The translations under genes and the position numbers were made by a program. Of a stretch of DNA of 43,632 bases, positions 1 through 10,902 are shown piece after piece. The notes below the pieces were generated by a model. That model made no database searches, was not told the origin of the DNA, and saw nothing but the letters and a program-made list of their open reading frames with translations. Within the stretch, counting starts at the first letter, position 1, and every line of letters begins with the position of its first letter. Source of the stretch: Azospirillum halopraeferens DSM 3675 (GTDB lineage Bacteria > Pseudomonadota > Alphaproteobacteria > Azospirillales > Azospirillaceae). The stretch is taken from assembly GCF_000429625.1 (NCBI RefSeq), contig NZ_AUCF01000040.1, positions 1 to 43,632 of the forward strand, given 5' to 3'.

Positions 1-1227
1 GGCGATGTTCTGGATCAGGCTGACCACGTCGCCGATGCGCTGGGCCGCGGTGGCCAGCCCCTCGACGGTGGTGTTGGTGCGCTCCGCGGCACCCTGCGCG
101 TCCCTGGAGATGCGGGCGGACTCGCTGACCCGGCGGCTGATCTCGGTGATGGAGCTGCCCAGCTCCTCCGACGCGGCGGCGACGGTCTGGACGTTGGCGG
201 ACGCCTGCTCGGTCGCCGCGGCGACGGCGGTGGACTGGCGGGTGGTCTGCTCGGCGATGGCCGACATGTCCCGGGCGTTGGACTGGAGCTGCACGGCCGC
301 GGCGGAGACCGCCTCGACCACACCCTTGACGCTGGACTCGAACTGGTCGGCCAGCTCCAGCATGGCGCGGCGCCGTTCGGCGCGGGAGCGCTCCTCGGCC
401 TCCTTCGCTTCGCGCTCCATCTCCCGGTTGCGGATCAGGTTGGTCTTGAAGACCTCGGCCGTGGCGGCGATGGTGCCGACCTCGTCGCGCCGGTCCGTGC
501 CGGTGATCGCCACGGCCGTGTCGCCGTCGGCCAGGCGGCGCAGGCAGGCGACGATGGCCCGGATCGGCTGCACCACGCCCTTCTGCGCCACGACCCACCC
601 CAGCGCCAGGCCGAACAGGATTCCGATGGCGGCCACCGTCACCAGCAGCGTGGTGCGGGACTGCGCCAGCTCGTCGGCCGCGACGGCCAGGGCGGAGCCC
701 CGGTTCTCCGTGTGATCAACAAACGCGCTGATGGCGTCGCGCAGCAGGCGGGCGTCCTGTCGGCTAGCGGTGACGGCGTCGACCACCGCCTGCTGGGCTT
801 GGCTGAGCACGACGGCGCCCTGTGCGCCGCGGGCCGTTTGCAGGGTCTGGTCCAGCCTGCCGGAATACCGGGCCAGTTGCCTCTCCACCGCGTCGAGCAG
901 GGCGGCCTGATCGACGGTGGCGCTCTGCCGCAGTTCCTTCAGGGTGTCGGCGACGCGGGCGCGGCGCTCGGTGACCGAGGCGGAGGCTTCGGTGTAGAGA
1001 GACGGATCGGCGGCGAGGCTGTACTCGTCACGATTCAGTTCGGCGATCAGCCGGTTCGCACGCGCGCCCAGGCGAATCTCCTGTGAAACAAGAGCGACGG
1101 CGTCGGTCGCCACGGTCATCTCCCGGAATCCCGTTATCGACGTGACGGTGATGACGCCACAGACAATCGCCAGGATTCCAATGACGGTGAAGATCTTTGA
1201 AGAGATTGTGAACTTTCCGAGGTCCAT
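1..1227 (-). CDS. Methyl-accepting chemotaxis protein, C-terminus beyond the window edge
   Basis: This inner-membrane chemoreceptor would sense a ligand in the periplasm and control CheA. The ATG at 1227 has a strong ribosome site (AAGGAGG) eight bases upstream. The 409 visible codons encode TM1 at about residues 10-30, a helical periplasmic part of about 150 residues resembling a four-helix-bundle ligand domain, and TM2 near 190-210. A HAMP domain follows (QPIRAIVACLRRLADGD), then the start of the methyl-accepting coiled coil (ATEQASANVQTVAAASEEL). The frame is still open at base 1, so the CheA/CheW-binding hairpin tip and C-terminus lie outside. The family is certain from HAMP plus the MCP signal helices; the ligand cannot be told. 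No che gene lies nearby, so it is an orphan receptor. Confidence 0.93.
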   Translation of the reverse strand, partial: MDLGKFTISSKIFTVIGILAIVCGVITVTSITGFREMTVATDAVALVSQEIRLGARANRLIAELNRDEYSLAADPSLYTEASASVTERRARVADTLKELRQSATVDQAALLDAVERQLARYSGRLDQTLQTARGAQGAVVLSQAQQAVVDAVTASRQDARLLRDAISAFVDHTENRGSALAVAADELAQSRTTLLVTVAAIGILFGLALGWVVAQKGVVQPIRAIVACLRRLADGDTAVAITGTDRRDEVGTIAATAEVFKTNLIRNREMEREAKEAEERSRAERRRAMLELADQFESSVKGVVEAVSAAAVQLQSNARDMSAIAEQTTRQSTAVAAATEQASANVQTVAAASEELGSSITEISRRVSESARISRDAQGAAERTNTTVEGLATAAQRIGDVVSLIQNIA

Positions 1228-1703
1228 TTGGTCCCTCCTTCATATTATAGGATGTTTGCCCATCACACAGTGTTCGAGTTTCTGAAGTCTTGATTTCGTA
1301 AGTAAGCGAAGGAAATACTGAAGGATCCAGGATTCTTTTGATATATGAGCTTCGTCTTGGCTGTGCTTACGGTCCGCTGAAGCGCTTAAGCCGTGGAAAT
1401 CCACGGCACATAGGACGGTGGACGCGCACGGACGGCTCCACCGGATGCCGACGGAGCGTCATCGTTGCGTCACGATGTCAGGGAGAAGCCGGCCGACCGG
1501 GCGAGCGCGGGCCGCGAATCGGCCCCGCGGCGGGGCATGGCTGAATCAGATCGGAATCGATTCTCGTCCCGCCGCATCGGGTGCGGACGCCGACAGCATC
1601 CCGGCCCACCGGCCATGGACCTTCGGCAAGGGGGCAACCGGTCCCGCCGACGCGGCGCCGCGCGGCGGCATCGCGATCTGCGGGAGCGGGTGTGGCGCGG
1701 ACC
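1228..1703. other. Intergenic region with no supported gene
   Basis: About 475 bases between the chemoreceptor start and the repeat beyond lepA. It is AT-rich next to the receptor start (1240-1345), fitting promoter DNA, then returns to high GC. A short hairpin, GCCGTGG-AAAT-CCACGGC, lies at 1390-1407. Open frames exist here but run through the hairpin and repeat, have no ribosome site and match nothing I recognise. A TATAAT lies only about ten bases before the receptor start codon, too close to be a normal promoter for it. Confidence 0.5.
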
Positions 1704-1817
1704 TCATACCGACGGCATCAGAACGATGCCGTCGGTATGACCGTATCGATCAATGTTTGCCTGGATCGGTCGGGTTTCACGGCCGGAAACCAATGGAACG
1801 GATCTTCTTCCGGCCGT
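1704..1817 (-). repeat. Two-hairpin intergenic repeat, copy 1, after lepA
   Basis: Read in the lepA direction, the element begins one base after the stop codon. The first hairpin has a perfect 10-bp stem (1808-1817 with 1779-1788) and a 19-nt loop. The second has a perfect 16-bp stem (1725-1740 with 1704-1719) and a 5-nt loop. About 38 bases containing GATCAATG separate them. The copy at 14213-14326 has the same layout, the same loop sizes and a shared loop core (AATGGAA.GGAT on the plus strand). No T-run follows either hairpin, so it is not a standard Rho-independent terminator. It looks like a REP/BIME-type dispersed element. Confidence 0.8.
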
Positions 1818-1818
1818 A

Positions 1819-3621
<1,803 letters not shown>

Positions 3622-3719
3622 CGGAACCCGGAAAGCGCTGGATTTGCCCGGAACATAGGGCGTACCGCAATCCGGCGCAACGACCGTATGGTCATCGCGG
3701 CCGGCGTGCGCTGCGGTGC

Positions 3720-4628
3720 TCAGCCGGTTCCGCCGGCGCTGCGGTTGCGGCCGGCCTTCTTGGCGGCGTAGAGGTACTCGTCGGCCAGCGCCAGCAGGCG
3801 GCCGGGGGACCGGCCGGGCTCCGGCACCAGGGTGGCGTGGCCCAGGCTGACGGTGACGCAGGGGGCGGCGGGCGAGTCCGGGTGGGGAATGGCCGCGGCC
3901 TCCACGGCGGCGCGCAGGGCCTCGGCGACGCGGGCGGCGCCCTCCGCGTCGGTTTCCGGCAGAAGGCAGACGAACTCCTCCCCGCCGTAGCGGGCCATCA
4001 GGTCGCCGGGCCGGTGCACCTGCCCGGCCAGCGTGCGGGCGATGGCGCGCAGGCAGACGTCGCCGGCGTGATGGCCGCACAGGTCGTTGAAGGTCTTGAA
4101 ATGGTCGACGTCGATCATGATCGCCGACAGCGGCGCCCGGCTGCGGGCGCAGCGGCGCCACTCGCTTTCCAGCACCTCGTCGAAACGGCGGCGGTTGGCG
4201 ATGCCGGTCAGCCCGTCCAGGAACGAGAGCTGGCGCAACGTGTCGGCCTGGCGCTTCAGCAGGATGTGGTTGCGCACCCGCGCCTTCACGATGGGCGGAC
4301 TCATCGGCTTGGTTATGAAGTCGATGGCGCCGGCCTCCAGGCCGCGGGTCTCATCCTCCACCTCGCCGCGGGCGGAGACGAAGATAACGGGGATGTCGCG
4401 GGTCGCCGGGTTGGTCTTGATGCGCCGGCACACCTCATAGCCGTCCATGCCCGGCATCATGATGTCCAACAGCACCAGGTCGGGCACCCGGGATTCCACC
4501 AGCTCCAGCGCCCTGGAGCCATCGGTGGCGAAATAGATGTCGTACTCGTCCTTCAGGATGCGGCTCAGCACCTGCACGTTGCTCGGGACGTCGTCGACCA
4601 CCAGGATCGCGGGGCGTGTCGGCGCCAT
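3720..4628 (-). CDS. Response regulator with GGDEF diguanylate cyclase domain
   Basis: A 302-residue cytoplasmic regulator that would make c-di-GMP from two GTP when phosphorylated. The receiver (about 8-125) has the acidic pair D12-D13, phosphoacceptor D55 (LVLLDIMMPGMDGYEV) and K107. The GGDEF domain has an intact GGEEF active site at 215-219. An RPGD inhibitory site ends exactly five residues before it, so product feedback inhibition is expected. The ATG at 4628 was chosen over an open frame starting at 4694 because it is preceded by GGAG and gives the canonical receiver N-terminus. It begins four bases after the stop codon of the hybrid kinase, which suggests translational coupling and makes that kinase the likely phosphodonor. 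It has one receiver, unlike PleD with two. Confidence 0.93.
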   Translation of the reverse strand: MAPTRPAILVVDDVPSNVQVLSRILKDEYDIYFATDGSRALELVESRVPDLVLLDIMMPGMDGYEVCRRIKTNPATRDIPVIFVSARGEVEDETRGLEAGAIDFITKPMSPPIVKARVRNHILLKRQADTLRQLSFLDGLTGIANRRRFDEVLESEWRRCARSRAPLSAIMIDVDHFKTFNDLCGHHAGDVCLRAIARTLAGQVHRPGDLMARYGGEEFVCLLPETDAEGAARVAEALRAAVEAAAIPHPDSPAAPCVTVSLGHATLVPEPGRSPGRLLALADEYLYAAKKAGRNRSAGGTG

Positions 4629-4632
4629 CGTC

Positions 4633-7600
4633 TCACTCCGCCGGCAGCAGCAGATCGAGGGTGCCGGCCAGCCGCTCCAGCAGGATGCCGGCACGGGCGA
4701 AGTCGAGCCGGTCGATGGCGTGGCCGAGATCGGCGACCGCCTCGGGGGCGGCGTGCGGAGGCAGCGTCCGGGTGACGGCGGCCCACTCCTCGGCGGCGGC
4801 GAAGTTGTTGGACGCCAGCAGGCAATGCAGCCGGCCCAGCGCCGCGGCCAGCCGCTCCCGGTGTTCCGCCGGCATCGGCTCGGCCGCCGCCGCGGCGACC
4901 GGGACGGGTGCCGCCGCGTCCAGATGGCGCAGCAGGGTGGCCACCAGCCGGTCCGGGTCGATCGGCTTGGCGACGACGTCGGTCATTCCGGCGTCGCGGC
5001 AGCGCTCCCGGTCGGCGGGCCGGATGTCGGCGGTGACGGCGACGATGGGCAGGGCGGCGAGTCCCGGCATGGCCCGCAGGGCCCGCGTCGCCTGCAACCC
5101 GTCCATCACCGGCAATTGCACCGCCATCAGCACGCCGTCATAGAGCCGGTCCTGCCGCTGCACCGCGGCCAGAGCCTCGCGGCCGTCGGCGGCGACGGTG
5201 ACGGCAGCACCGGCCCGGCTGAGGAACTCCCGTGCCACCTCCCGCGAGATCAGGTCGTCCTCCACCAGCAGCAGGCGGCGTCCGGCCAGGAGGCGCCCGG
5301 CGGGGGACGACGGGTCCGCCACCGTCGCCGACCCGCCGGCGCGCGCCAGGGTGGCCGCCACCGTATCGAGCAGAGCCGGGGCGGAGACCGGCTTGACGAG
5401 GATGCCGTCGACCGGGAGTTCGTCCCACTGCGCCGCCAGCCGTTGGCGCTCGAAGGCGGTGACCATGACGATCACCGGGACGGCGATCGAACGGTCCCGG
5501 CGGATGCGGCGGCTGGTCTCCGGGCCGTCCATGCCCGGCATGCGGCGGTCCACCAGCACCACGTCGTACGGGGAGCCGGCGGCGGCGGCGCGGCTCAGTT
5601 CGGCAATCGCCTCCGCCCCGCCGGCGGCGGTGACGGCGGTCCAGCCGACCGATTCCATCAGCCGCGCCAGACCGTCACGTCCGGCCGGGTTGTCGTCGGC
5701 CACCAGGACGCGCAGGGGCCGCGACAGGGACGGGGGCGGGGGAAGCGCCGCCGGCGCGGCCGGACGATCGAAGCACACCGCGAACCGGAACTCGCTGCCG
5801 CGGCCGGGTTCGCTGGTCACCTCCATGGCGCCGCCCATCAGCGCCACCAGGCGGGCGCAGATGGCCAGCCCCAGTCCGGTGCCGCCGAACCGGCGGGTGG
5901 CGGAGCCGTCGCCCTGGGAGAAGGCGCGGAACAGGTGGCGCTGCTGTTCGGCGGTGATGCCGATGCCGGTGTCGCGCACGGCGAAGACCAGGGCGGCATG
6001 GCCGTCGGTCATCTCGGTCACCGTCACCGACACGACGATTTCCCCCTCGTCGGTGAACTTGATGGCGTTGCCGGTCAGGTTGATCAGGACCTGCCGCAGG
6101 CGCACGGGGTCGCCCAGCAGGACCTGCGGCACCTCCGGGGCCACCGAGTACAGGACCTCGATGTCCTTTTCGCGCGCCGAGGCGGCCAGGATGGTGGCCA
6201 GGTTGTCCAGCAGTTCGTCCAGGCGGAACTCCACCCGCTCCAGCGCCAGCTTGCCGGCCTCGACCTTGGAGTAGTCGAGCACGTCGTTGAGGATGCCGAG
6301 CAGCGACCGCGCCGCGGTGCCGATCCTGCGGGCGCAGTCGCGCTGCGGCGCCGACAGGGGCGTCTGTTCCAGAAGATGGACCAGCCCGAAGATGGCGTTC
6401 ATCGGCGTGCGGATCTCGTGGCTCATGGTGGCCAGGAACTCGCTCTTGGCGCGGTTCGCCGATTCCGCCGCGGTCGTGGCGTCGCGCAGGCTGCGTTCGT
6501 CTCGGACACGGCGGGACACGTCGGTGAAATAGACGACGATCCCCTCCGGCGAGGGGTGGCAGGTGCCCTCGTACCAGGTGTCCCGGGTCGGGTGACGGGC
6601 GATGGTGGTGGTCGGCTCGCCCCGCTCCATGGCGGCGCGGAAGGCGCGCTCGAATGCGGTGCCGATGATGTCGGGCAGGGTTTCCCACAGGGTGCGGCCC
6701 GTCAGGTCGTCTCCGTCCGCCACCATGTCCCGGGCGCGCTGGTTCATGTAGATGAACCGCCAGTCGCGATCGACCGCGTAGATGCCGTCGGAGGTGCACT
6801 CCAGAACCTCCGACAGCCGCTGCGACGCGCAGCGTGCGGCCTGCCCGGCCGCTTCGGCGGACCGGCGGGCCTCCTCCACCTCCCGCTCGCGGGCCGCCAG
6901 GCGCTCCGCCATCCGGTTGAACGCGATGCCGACGGCGGCGATCTCCCGCGGTGCCCCGTCCACGTCGACGCGGGCCGCCGATCCGCCGGTTCCGGACGCC
7001 GCGGCGCCGATGCGCTCGGCACCCGCCGTCAGCGCCTGCATCCAGTTCAGCACCGAGGCGCGGGTGAAGCTCCAGATCAGGAGGAAGCCCAGCGCCGCCG
7101 CCGCCGCGCTGAAGCCGGCCCCGACGAGCAAGTCGCGCCGTGCGGCAGCGGCGATGCCGTCCAGCGGCACGCCCACGGCGAAGGTCGTGTCGGTCCCGGC
7201 CAGGCGGCGGAAGCTCCAGGCCCGCCGCACGCCATCGGCGCTCAGATCGATCAGCACGCCGTTCTCGTTGGCCAGCATGTGCTGCACGTGGGGAACGTCG
7301 GCCAGGCTGCGGCCCACCCAGTTCTCGGCATCGGGCTGGCGGGCCAGGATGACGCCGCGGGCGTCCACCACGGACAGGCGCATGCCGTCCTCGTTCACGG
7401 TCCCGATCAGGTCGGCATACCAGTCCAGGCCGATGCTCACCCCCAGCACCCGCTCCACCGTCCCGTCGCGCATCAGCGGCAGCACCGCCATGATCAGGCG
7501 CTCGCCGGACCGGCGGCCGACGATGTAGCCGCTCAGCACGAACTCACCCGTCGTCACGGCGCGCCGGAAATACTCCCGGTCGCCGAGGCCCAGCCCGTCG

Positions 7601-7983
7601 CCGGCGCCGCTGGTGTCGCAGATGACGGTGCCGTCGGGGCCGGCCACCCAGGCGCCGGTGGTCCACGGCTGCTGTTCGGGCAGACGTCGCAGCAGGGCGG
7701 TGCAGCCGCCGGTGTTGGCGGGAGCGGCGTCGCGGATCTCCGGCACCAGCGACAGGACGGACAGCAGCGTGCGGGCGGTGCCGATCAGTTCCTCCTGCCG
7801 GCGCACACCCTGGTTGGTCAGGTCCACCGCCAGCGCCCGCGCATCCTCCAGCCGGCGATCGGCTTCCCGGTCGAGATGGAGAAGGCTGCCGCCGAACGGC
7901 AGCAGCAGCGTTCCCAGCACGATCACCAGGAGACGCAGGCGCAGGCTGCCGGGCAGGATGCGGCGCAGGGGACGCGAAAGCAT
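4633..7983 (-). CDS. Membrane hybrid histidine kinase: Cache, PAS, HisKA, HATPase, two receivers
   Basis: Counting from the ATG at 7983 the protein has 1116 residues. It has TM1 near 16-36, a periplasmic dCache-like sensor (about 38-283) and TM2 near 287-305. A HAMP-like linker, a PAS domain (about 386-490), HisKA with H522 (TMSHEIRTPMNA) and HATPase (NAIKF, DTGIGI, GGTGLGL) follow. Receiver 1 has D812 (VLVDRRMPGMDG). Receiver 2 has alanine (A954, in VLMAVQLPVMDG) where the phosphoacceptor aspartate belongs, although its acidic pair D909-D910 and K1007 remain. The last ~85 residues are helical and resemble a degenerate phosphotransfer domain without a clear His motif. A GTG at 8031 could add 16 residues; neither start has a clear ribosome site, and the promoter position favours 7983. 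It is immediately upstream of the diguanylate cyclase. Confidence 0.93.
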   Translation of the reverse strand: MLSRPLRRILPGSLRLRLLVIVLGTLLLPFGGSLLHLDREADRRLEDARALAVDLTNQGVRRQEELIGTARTLLSVLSLVPEIRDAAPANTGGCTALLRRLPEQQPWTTGAWVAGPDGTVICDTSGAGDGLGLGDREYFRRAVTTGEFVLSGYIVGRRSGERLIMAVLPLMRDGTVERVLGVSIGLDWYADLIGTVNEDGMRLSVVDARGVILARQPDAENWVGRSLADVPHVQHMLANENGVLIDLSADGVRRAWSFRRLAGTDTTFAVGVPLDGIAAAARRDLLVGAGFSAAAAALGFLLIWSFTRASVLNWMQALTAGAERIGAAASGTGGSAARVDVDGAPREIAAVGIAFNRMAERLAAREREVEEARRSAEAAGQAARCASQRLSEVLECTSDGIYAVDRDWRFIYMNQRARDMVADGDDLTGRTLWETLPDIIGTAFERAFRAAMERGEPTTTIARHPTRDTWYEGTCHPSPEGIVVYFTDVSRRVRDERSLRDATTAAESANRAKSEFLATMSHEIRTPMNAIFGLVHLLEQTPLSAPQRDCARRIGTAARSLLGILNDVLDYSKVEAGKLALERVEFRLDELLDNLATILAASAREKDIEVLYSVAPEVPQVLLGDPVRLRQVLINLTGNAIKFTDEGEIVVSVTVTEMTDGHAALVFAVRDTGIGITAEQQRHLFRAFSQGDGSATRRFGGTGLGLAICARLVALMGGAMEVTSEPGRGSEFRFAVCFDRPAAPAALPPPPSLSRPLRVLVADDNPAGRDGLARLMESVGWTAVTAAGGAEAIAELSRAAAAGSPYDVVLVDRRMPGMDGPETSRRIRRDRSIAVPVIVMVTAFERQRLAAQWDELPVDGILVKPVSAPALLDTVAATLARAGGSATVADPSSPAGRLLAGRRLLLVEDDLISREVAREFLSRAGAAVTVAADGREALAAVQRQDRLYDGVLMAVQLPVMDGLQATRALRAMPGLAALPIVAVTADIRPADRERCRDAGMTDVVAKPIDPDRLVATLLRHLDAAAPVPVAAAAAEPMPAEHRERLAAALGRLHCLLASNNFAAAEEWAAVTRTLPPHAAPEAVADLGHAIDRLDFARAGILLERLAGTLDLLLPAE

Positions 7984-8042
7984 GCGAAGCGGACAATAAA
8001 GGCGTCTGGACGACGGCGTGCGCGGCAGCACTCCACCATAAA

Positions 8043-8071
8043 CTAATACAAATTCGAGACGCCTTCGGCAA
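8043..8071 (-). promoter_or_regulatory. Possible sigma-70-type promoter of the hybrid kinase-cyclase pair
   Basis: On the minus strand, TTGCCG (8066-8071) and TATTAG (8043-8048) are separated by exactly 17 bases, each matching four of six consensus positions. They lie in an AT-rich patch that stands out from the surrounding DNA. Transcription would begin near 8036, giving a leader of about 50 bases before the ATG at 7983. Confidence 0.35.
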
Positions 8072-8122
8072 ACAATTTGTCGCCGCCCTCCTGTTTCTGA
8101 ACCGGCCGCAGGAAATTTTTGG

Positions 8123-9619
8123 TCACGCCGCCCGGCGGTGTCGATCGAATGCTATGGTGTTGTACAACTCCGAATACTCGCGGGCCGGCCCGTCCCAACC
8201 GAAGTCGCGGGTCATGGCGCGCTCCTGCAGGGTGCGCCAGCGCTCCGGCCGACGATAGAGAGCCAGCGCGCGGCGCAGGGTGAACAGCAGTTCCTGCGCT
8301 TCGCACCGCACGAACTGGAATCCCGTGGCGACGCCGTCGGCCACCGACGCGGGGGTGGCGTCGATCACCGTGTCGGCCAGCCCGCCGGTGCGCCGCACCA
8401 GCGGCAGGGTGCCGTATTTGAGCGCATAGAGCTGCGTCAGGCCGCAGGGCTCGGAGCGTGACGGCACCAGCAGCAGGTCCGCGCCCGCCTGGATGCGGTG
8501 GGACAGCGCCTCGTCATAGCCGATGCGCACGCCGACCCGGCCGGGGAACCACTCCGCCAGGTACCGATAGCCCCGCTCGAACCAGGTGTCGCCGCTGCCC
8601 AGCACCACCAACTGCCCGCCCAGCGCCACCCACTGTCCGGCGGTCTCCAGCACCAGGTCCAGGCCCTTGTGGTGGTTCAGGCGGCTGACCACCGCGGCCA
8701 GCGGCGCGTCGGCCCGCCGCTCCAGGCCGAAGGCGATCTGCAGTTCGGTCTTGCAGGCGGCCTTGCCGCCCCGGCGGCCCGGATCCGCGGGGCCGTAGCG
8801 TTCGGGGATGTGGGGGTCGGCGGCGGGGTCCCAGATGCCGTAATCGACGCCGTTGAGGATGCCCGTCAGGTCGTCGACGCGGGAGGCCAGCAGGCCTTCC
8901 AGCCCCATGCCCTGTTCGTCGGTCTGGATCTCGTGGGCGTAGGTGGGGCTGACCGTGGTCAGGCGGTCGGCGTAAAAGCAGCCGGCCTTCAGGTAGCCGA
9001 TGCCGCCGTAGTACTCCACCCCGTTCTGGGCGTAGGCGGCGGTCGGCAGGCCGATGGCGCCCAGCATCCAGGGGGCGAACTGGCCCTGGTAGGCGATGTT
9101 GTGGATGGTCATCACCGTGCCCGGCCGGAACGGCCCGGCGAAGCGGTCGGGCCGCATGGCCAGATAGGCCGGCATCAGGCCGGCCTGCCAGTCGTGACCG
9201 TGCAGCACGTCGGGCCGCCACCAGGGGTCGTAGGGTTCGGCCGCCGCGAAGCCGGCCGCCGCCCAGGACAGGGCGGCGAACCGCTCGGCGTTGTCGGGCC
9301 AGTCCTTGCCGTCGGGACCCAGATAGGGGTTGCCCGGCCGGCCGAACAGGGCCGGCGCGTCCAGCGCATAGGCCAGCGTGCCGTCGGGCATGGCGCCGAT
9401 CACCAGCCGCGCCCGGTCGGTGCCGGGCAGGTCGGTGATCAGGTCGCCCACCTCGTGCAGGTTGGCCAGCCCGTCGAGGACGGCGGGGTAGCCGGGCAGC
9501 AGCAGGCGCACGTCGACGCCCAGGCGGGACAGGGCCGCCGGCAGGGCGGCGCTGACGTCGGCGAGACCGCCCGTCTTGACGAGCGGGAAGCACTCCGGAG
9601 TGACGAAAAGGACGCGCAT
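8123..9619 (-). CDS. glgA: Glycogen synthase (ADP-glucose type)
   Basis: The 498-residue glycosyltransferase (GT5) extends alpha-1,4-glucan using ADP-glucose in the cytoplasm. The N-terminal substrate loop KTGGLADV (K15-T-G-G-L) is diagnostic of GlgA. VVSRLNHHKGLDLV marks the start of the C-terminal Rossmann domain, and PSRSEPCGLTQLYALKYGT is the conserved nucleotide-sugar site. The ATG at 9619 overlaps the glgC stop codon (TGATG), so the two genes are translationally coupled with glgC first. Length is slightly above the usual 475-490. No other glg gene (branching enzyme, phosphorylase, GlgX) is in the window. Confidence 0.97.
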   Translation of the reverse strand: MRVLFVTPECFPLVKTGGLADVSAALPAALSRLGVDVRLLLPGYPAVLDGLANLHEVGDLITDLPGTDRARLVIGAMPDGTLAYALDAPALFGRPGNPYLGPDGKDWPDNAERFAALSWAAAGFAAAEPYDPWWRPDVLHGHDWQAGLMPAYLAMRPDRFAGPFRPGTVMTIHNIAYQGQFAPWMLGAIGLPTAAYAQNGVEYYGGIGYLKAGCFYADRLTTVSPTYAHEIQTDEQGMGLEGLLASRVDDLTGILNGVDYGIWDPAADPHIPERYGPADPGRRGGKAACKTELQIAFGLERRADAPLAAVVSRLNHHKGLDLVLETAGQWVALGGQLVVLGSGDTWFERGYRYLAEWFPGRVGVRIGYDEALSHRIQAGADLLLVPSRSEPCGLTQLYALKYGTLPLVRRTGGLADTVIDATPASVADGVATGFQFVRCEAQELLFTLRRALALYRRPERWRTLQERAMTRDFGWDGPAREYSELYNTIAFDRHRRAA

Positions 9620-10902
9620 CAGGTGGACAGCCGATCGATCATGTCGCGGGTGATGAGGCAGACGCCGTTGTCGGTGCGGAAGAACCGGGCGGCGTCCAGG
9701 GCGGGGTCCTCGCCGACGACGAGTCCCTCGGGGATCTCGACGCCGCGGTCGATGACCACCCGGCTCAACCGGCAACGCCGGCCGATGTCGCATTCGGGCA
9801 GCACCACGCATTCCGTCAGCTCGGTGTAGGAGTTCACCCGGACCGAGGAGAACAGCAGCGACCGGCGCACCACCGAGCCGGAGATGATGCAGCCGCCCGA
9901 CACCAGGCTGTCCACCGCCATGCCGCGGCGGTCGCTGTCGTCGAAAACGAACTTGGCCGGCGGAAGCTGCTCCTGGTAGGTGAAGATCGGCCAGTCGCGG
10001 TCGTACATGTTGAGGGCCGGCGTGACGCGGGTGAGGTCGATGTTGGCCTCCCAATAGGCGTCGATGGTGCCCACGTCGCGCCAGTAGGGCTCGTCGCCGG
10101 GGCCGTCCTGGATGCAGCTGTCGGCGAAGTCGTGGGCCATCACGCGGGCCCGCGGGACCAGATAGGGGATCAGGTCCTTGCCGAAATCGCGCGAGGAGTC
10201 GGGGTCGGCGGCGTCGCGCTCGAGCTGGTCGAACAGGAACCCGGCGTTGAAGACGTAGATGCCCATGCTGGCCAGCGCCCGGTCCGGCTTGCCCGGAATG
10301 GCCGGCGGGTCGGCCGGCTTCTCCACGAAGTCGATGACCCGGCGGTTCTCGTCCACGTGCATCACGCCGAAGCCGGTTGCCTGCATCCGCGGCACCTCGA
10401 CGCAGGGCACCGTCACGTCGGCCTTGCGCGCGATGTGGTCGAGCAGCAGCGCCCCGTAATCCATCTTGTAGATGTGGTCGCCGGCCAGGATCAGCACGTA
10501 TTCCGGCTCGTGGGCGCGCAGGATGTCCAGGTTCTGGTACACCGCGTCGGCCGTGCCCTGATACCAGGCGGTCTCGCTGATGCGCTGCTGCGCCGGCAGC
10601 AGGTCGACGAACTCGTTCATCTCGCCGCGCAGGTAGCCCCAGCCCCGTTGCAGGTGGCGCAGCAGGCTGTGCGACTTGTACTGTGTCAGCACGCCGATGC
10701 GCCGGAACCCCGAATTGATGCAGTTGGACAGGGCGAAGTCGATGATGCGGAACTTGCCGCCGAAATAGACCGCCGGCTTGGCGCGCCGGTCGGTGAGCTG
10801 CTTCAGCCGGCTGCCCCGCCCGCCGGCCAGCACCAGGGCAACCGCGCGCCGGGGCGCCAGACGCAGGTCGCGTTTGTCGAGCCCGTCCATTCTGCCGTTC
10901 AT
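9619..10902 (-). CDS. glgC: Glucose-1-phosphate adenylyltransferase (ADP-glucose pyrophosphorylase)
   Basis: A 427-residue enzyme making ADP-glucose from ATP and glucose-1-phosphate, the committed step of bacterial glycogen synthesis. The nucleotidyltransferase signature GGRGSRLKQLTDRRAKPAV is near residues 27-45, followed by FGGKFRIIDFALSNC. ILAGDHIYKMDY carries the metal-binding aspartate, and VEKPADPP is a sugar-phosphate site. The C-terminal third is a left-handed beta-helix with hexapeptide-like repeats. The ATG at 10902 fits the family N-terminus; a second ATG at 10890 is possible. The same frame continues open far upstream without homology. It is the first gene of the glgC-glgA unit. 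Confidence 0.97.
   Translation of the reverse strand: MNGRMDGLDKRDLRLAPRRAVALVLAGGRGSRLKQLTDRRAKPAVYFGGKFRIIDFALSNCINSGFRRIGVLTQYKSHSLLRHLQRGWGYLRGEMNEFVDLLPAQQRISETAWYQGTADAVYQNLDILRAHEPEYVLILAGDHIYKMDYGALLLDHIARKADVTVPCVEVPRMQATGFGVMHVDENRRVIDFVEKPADPPAIPGKPDRALASMGIYVFNAGFLFDQLERDAADPDSSRDFGKDLIPYLVPRARVMAHDFADSCIQDGPGDEPYWRDVGTIDAYWEANIDLTRVTPALNMYDRDWPIFTYQEQLPPAKFVFDDSDRRGMAVDSLVSGGCIISGSVVRRSLLFSSVRVNSYTELTECVVLPECDIGRRCRLSRVVIDRGVEIPEGLVVGEDPALDAARFFRTDNGVCLITRDMIDRLST

Noticed and set aside
1236..1246. TATAAT-like box just before the chemoreceptor start
   Set aside because: It lies about ten bases before the start codon and overlaps the ribosome-site area, with no -35 at a proper distance.
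4537..8046. Very long open frame (over 1100 codons) on the plus strand opposite the hybrid kinase
   Set aside because: It is an antisense artefact of very high GC: its translation is low-complexity and Gln/Gly/Arg/His-rich with no domains, while the minus-strand frame has complete kinase motifs.
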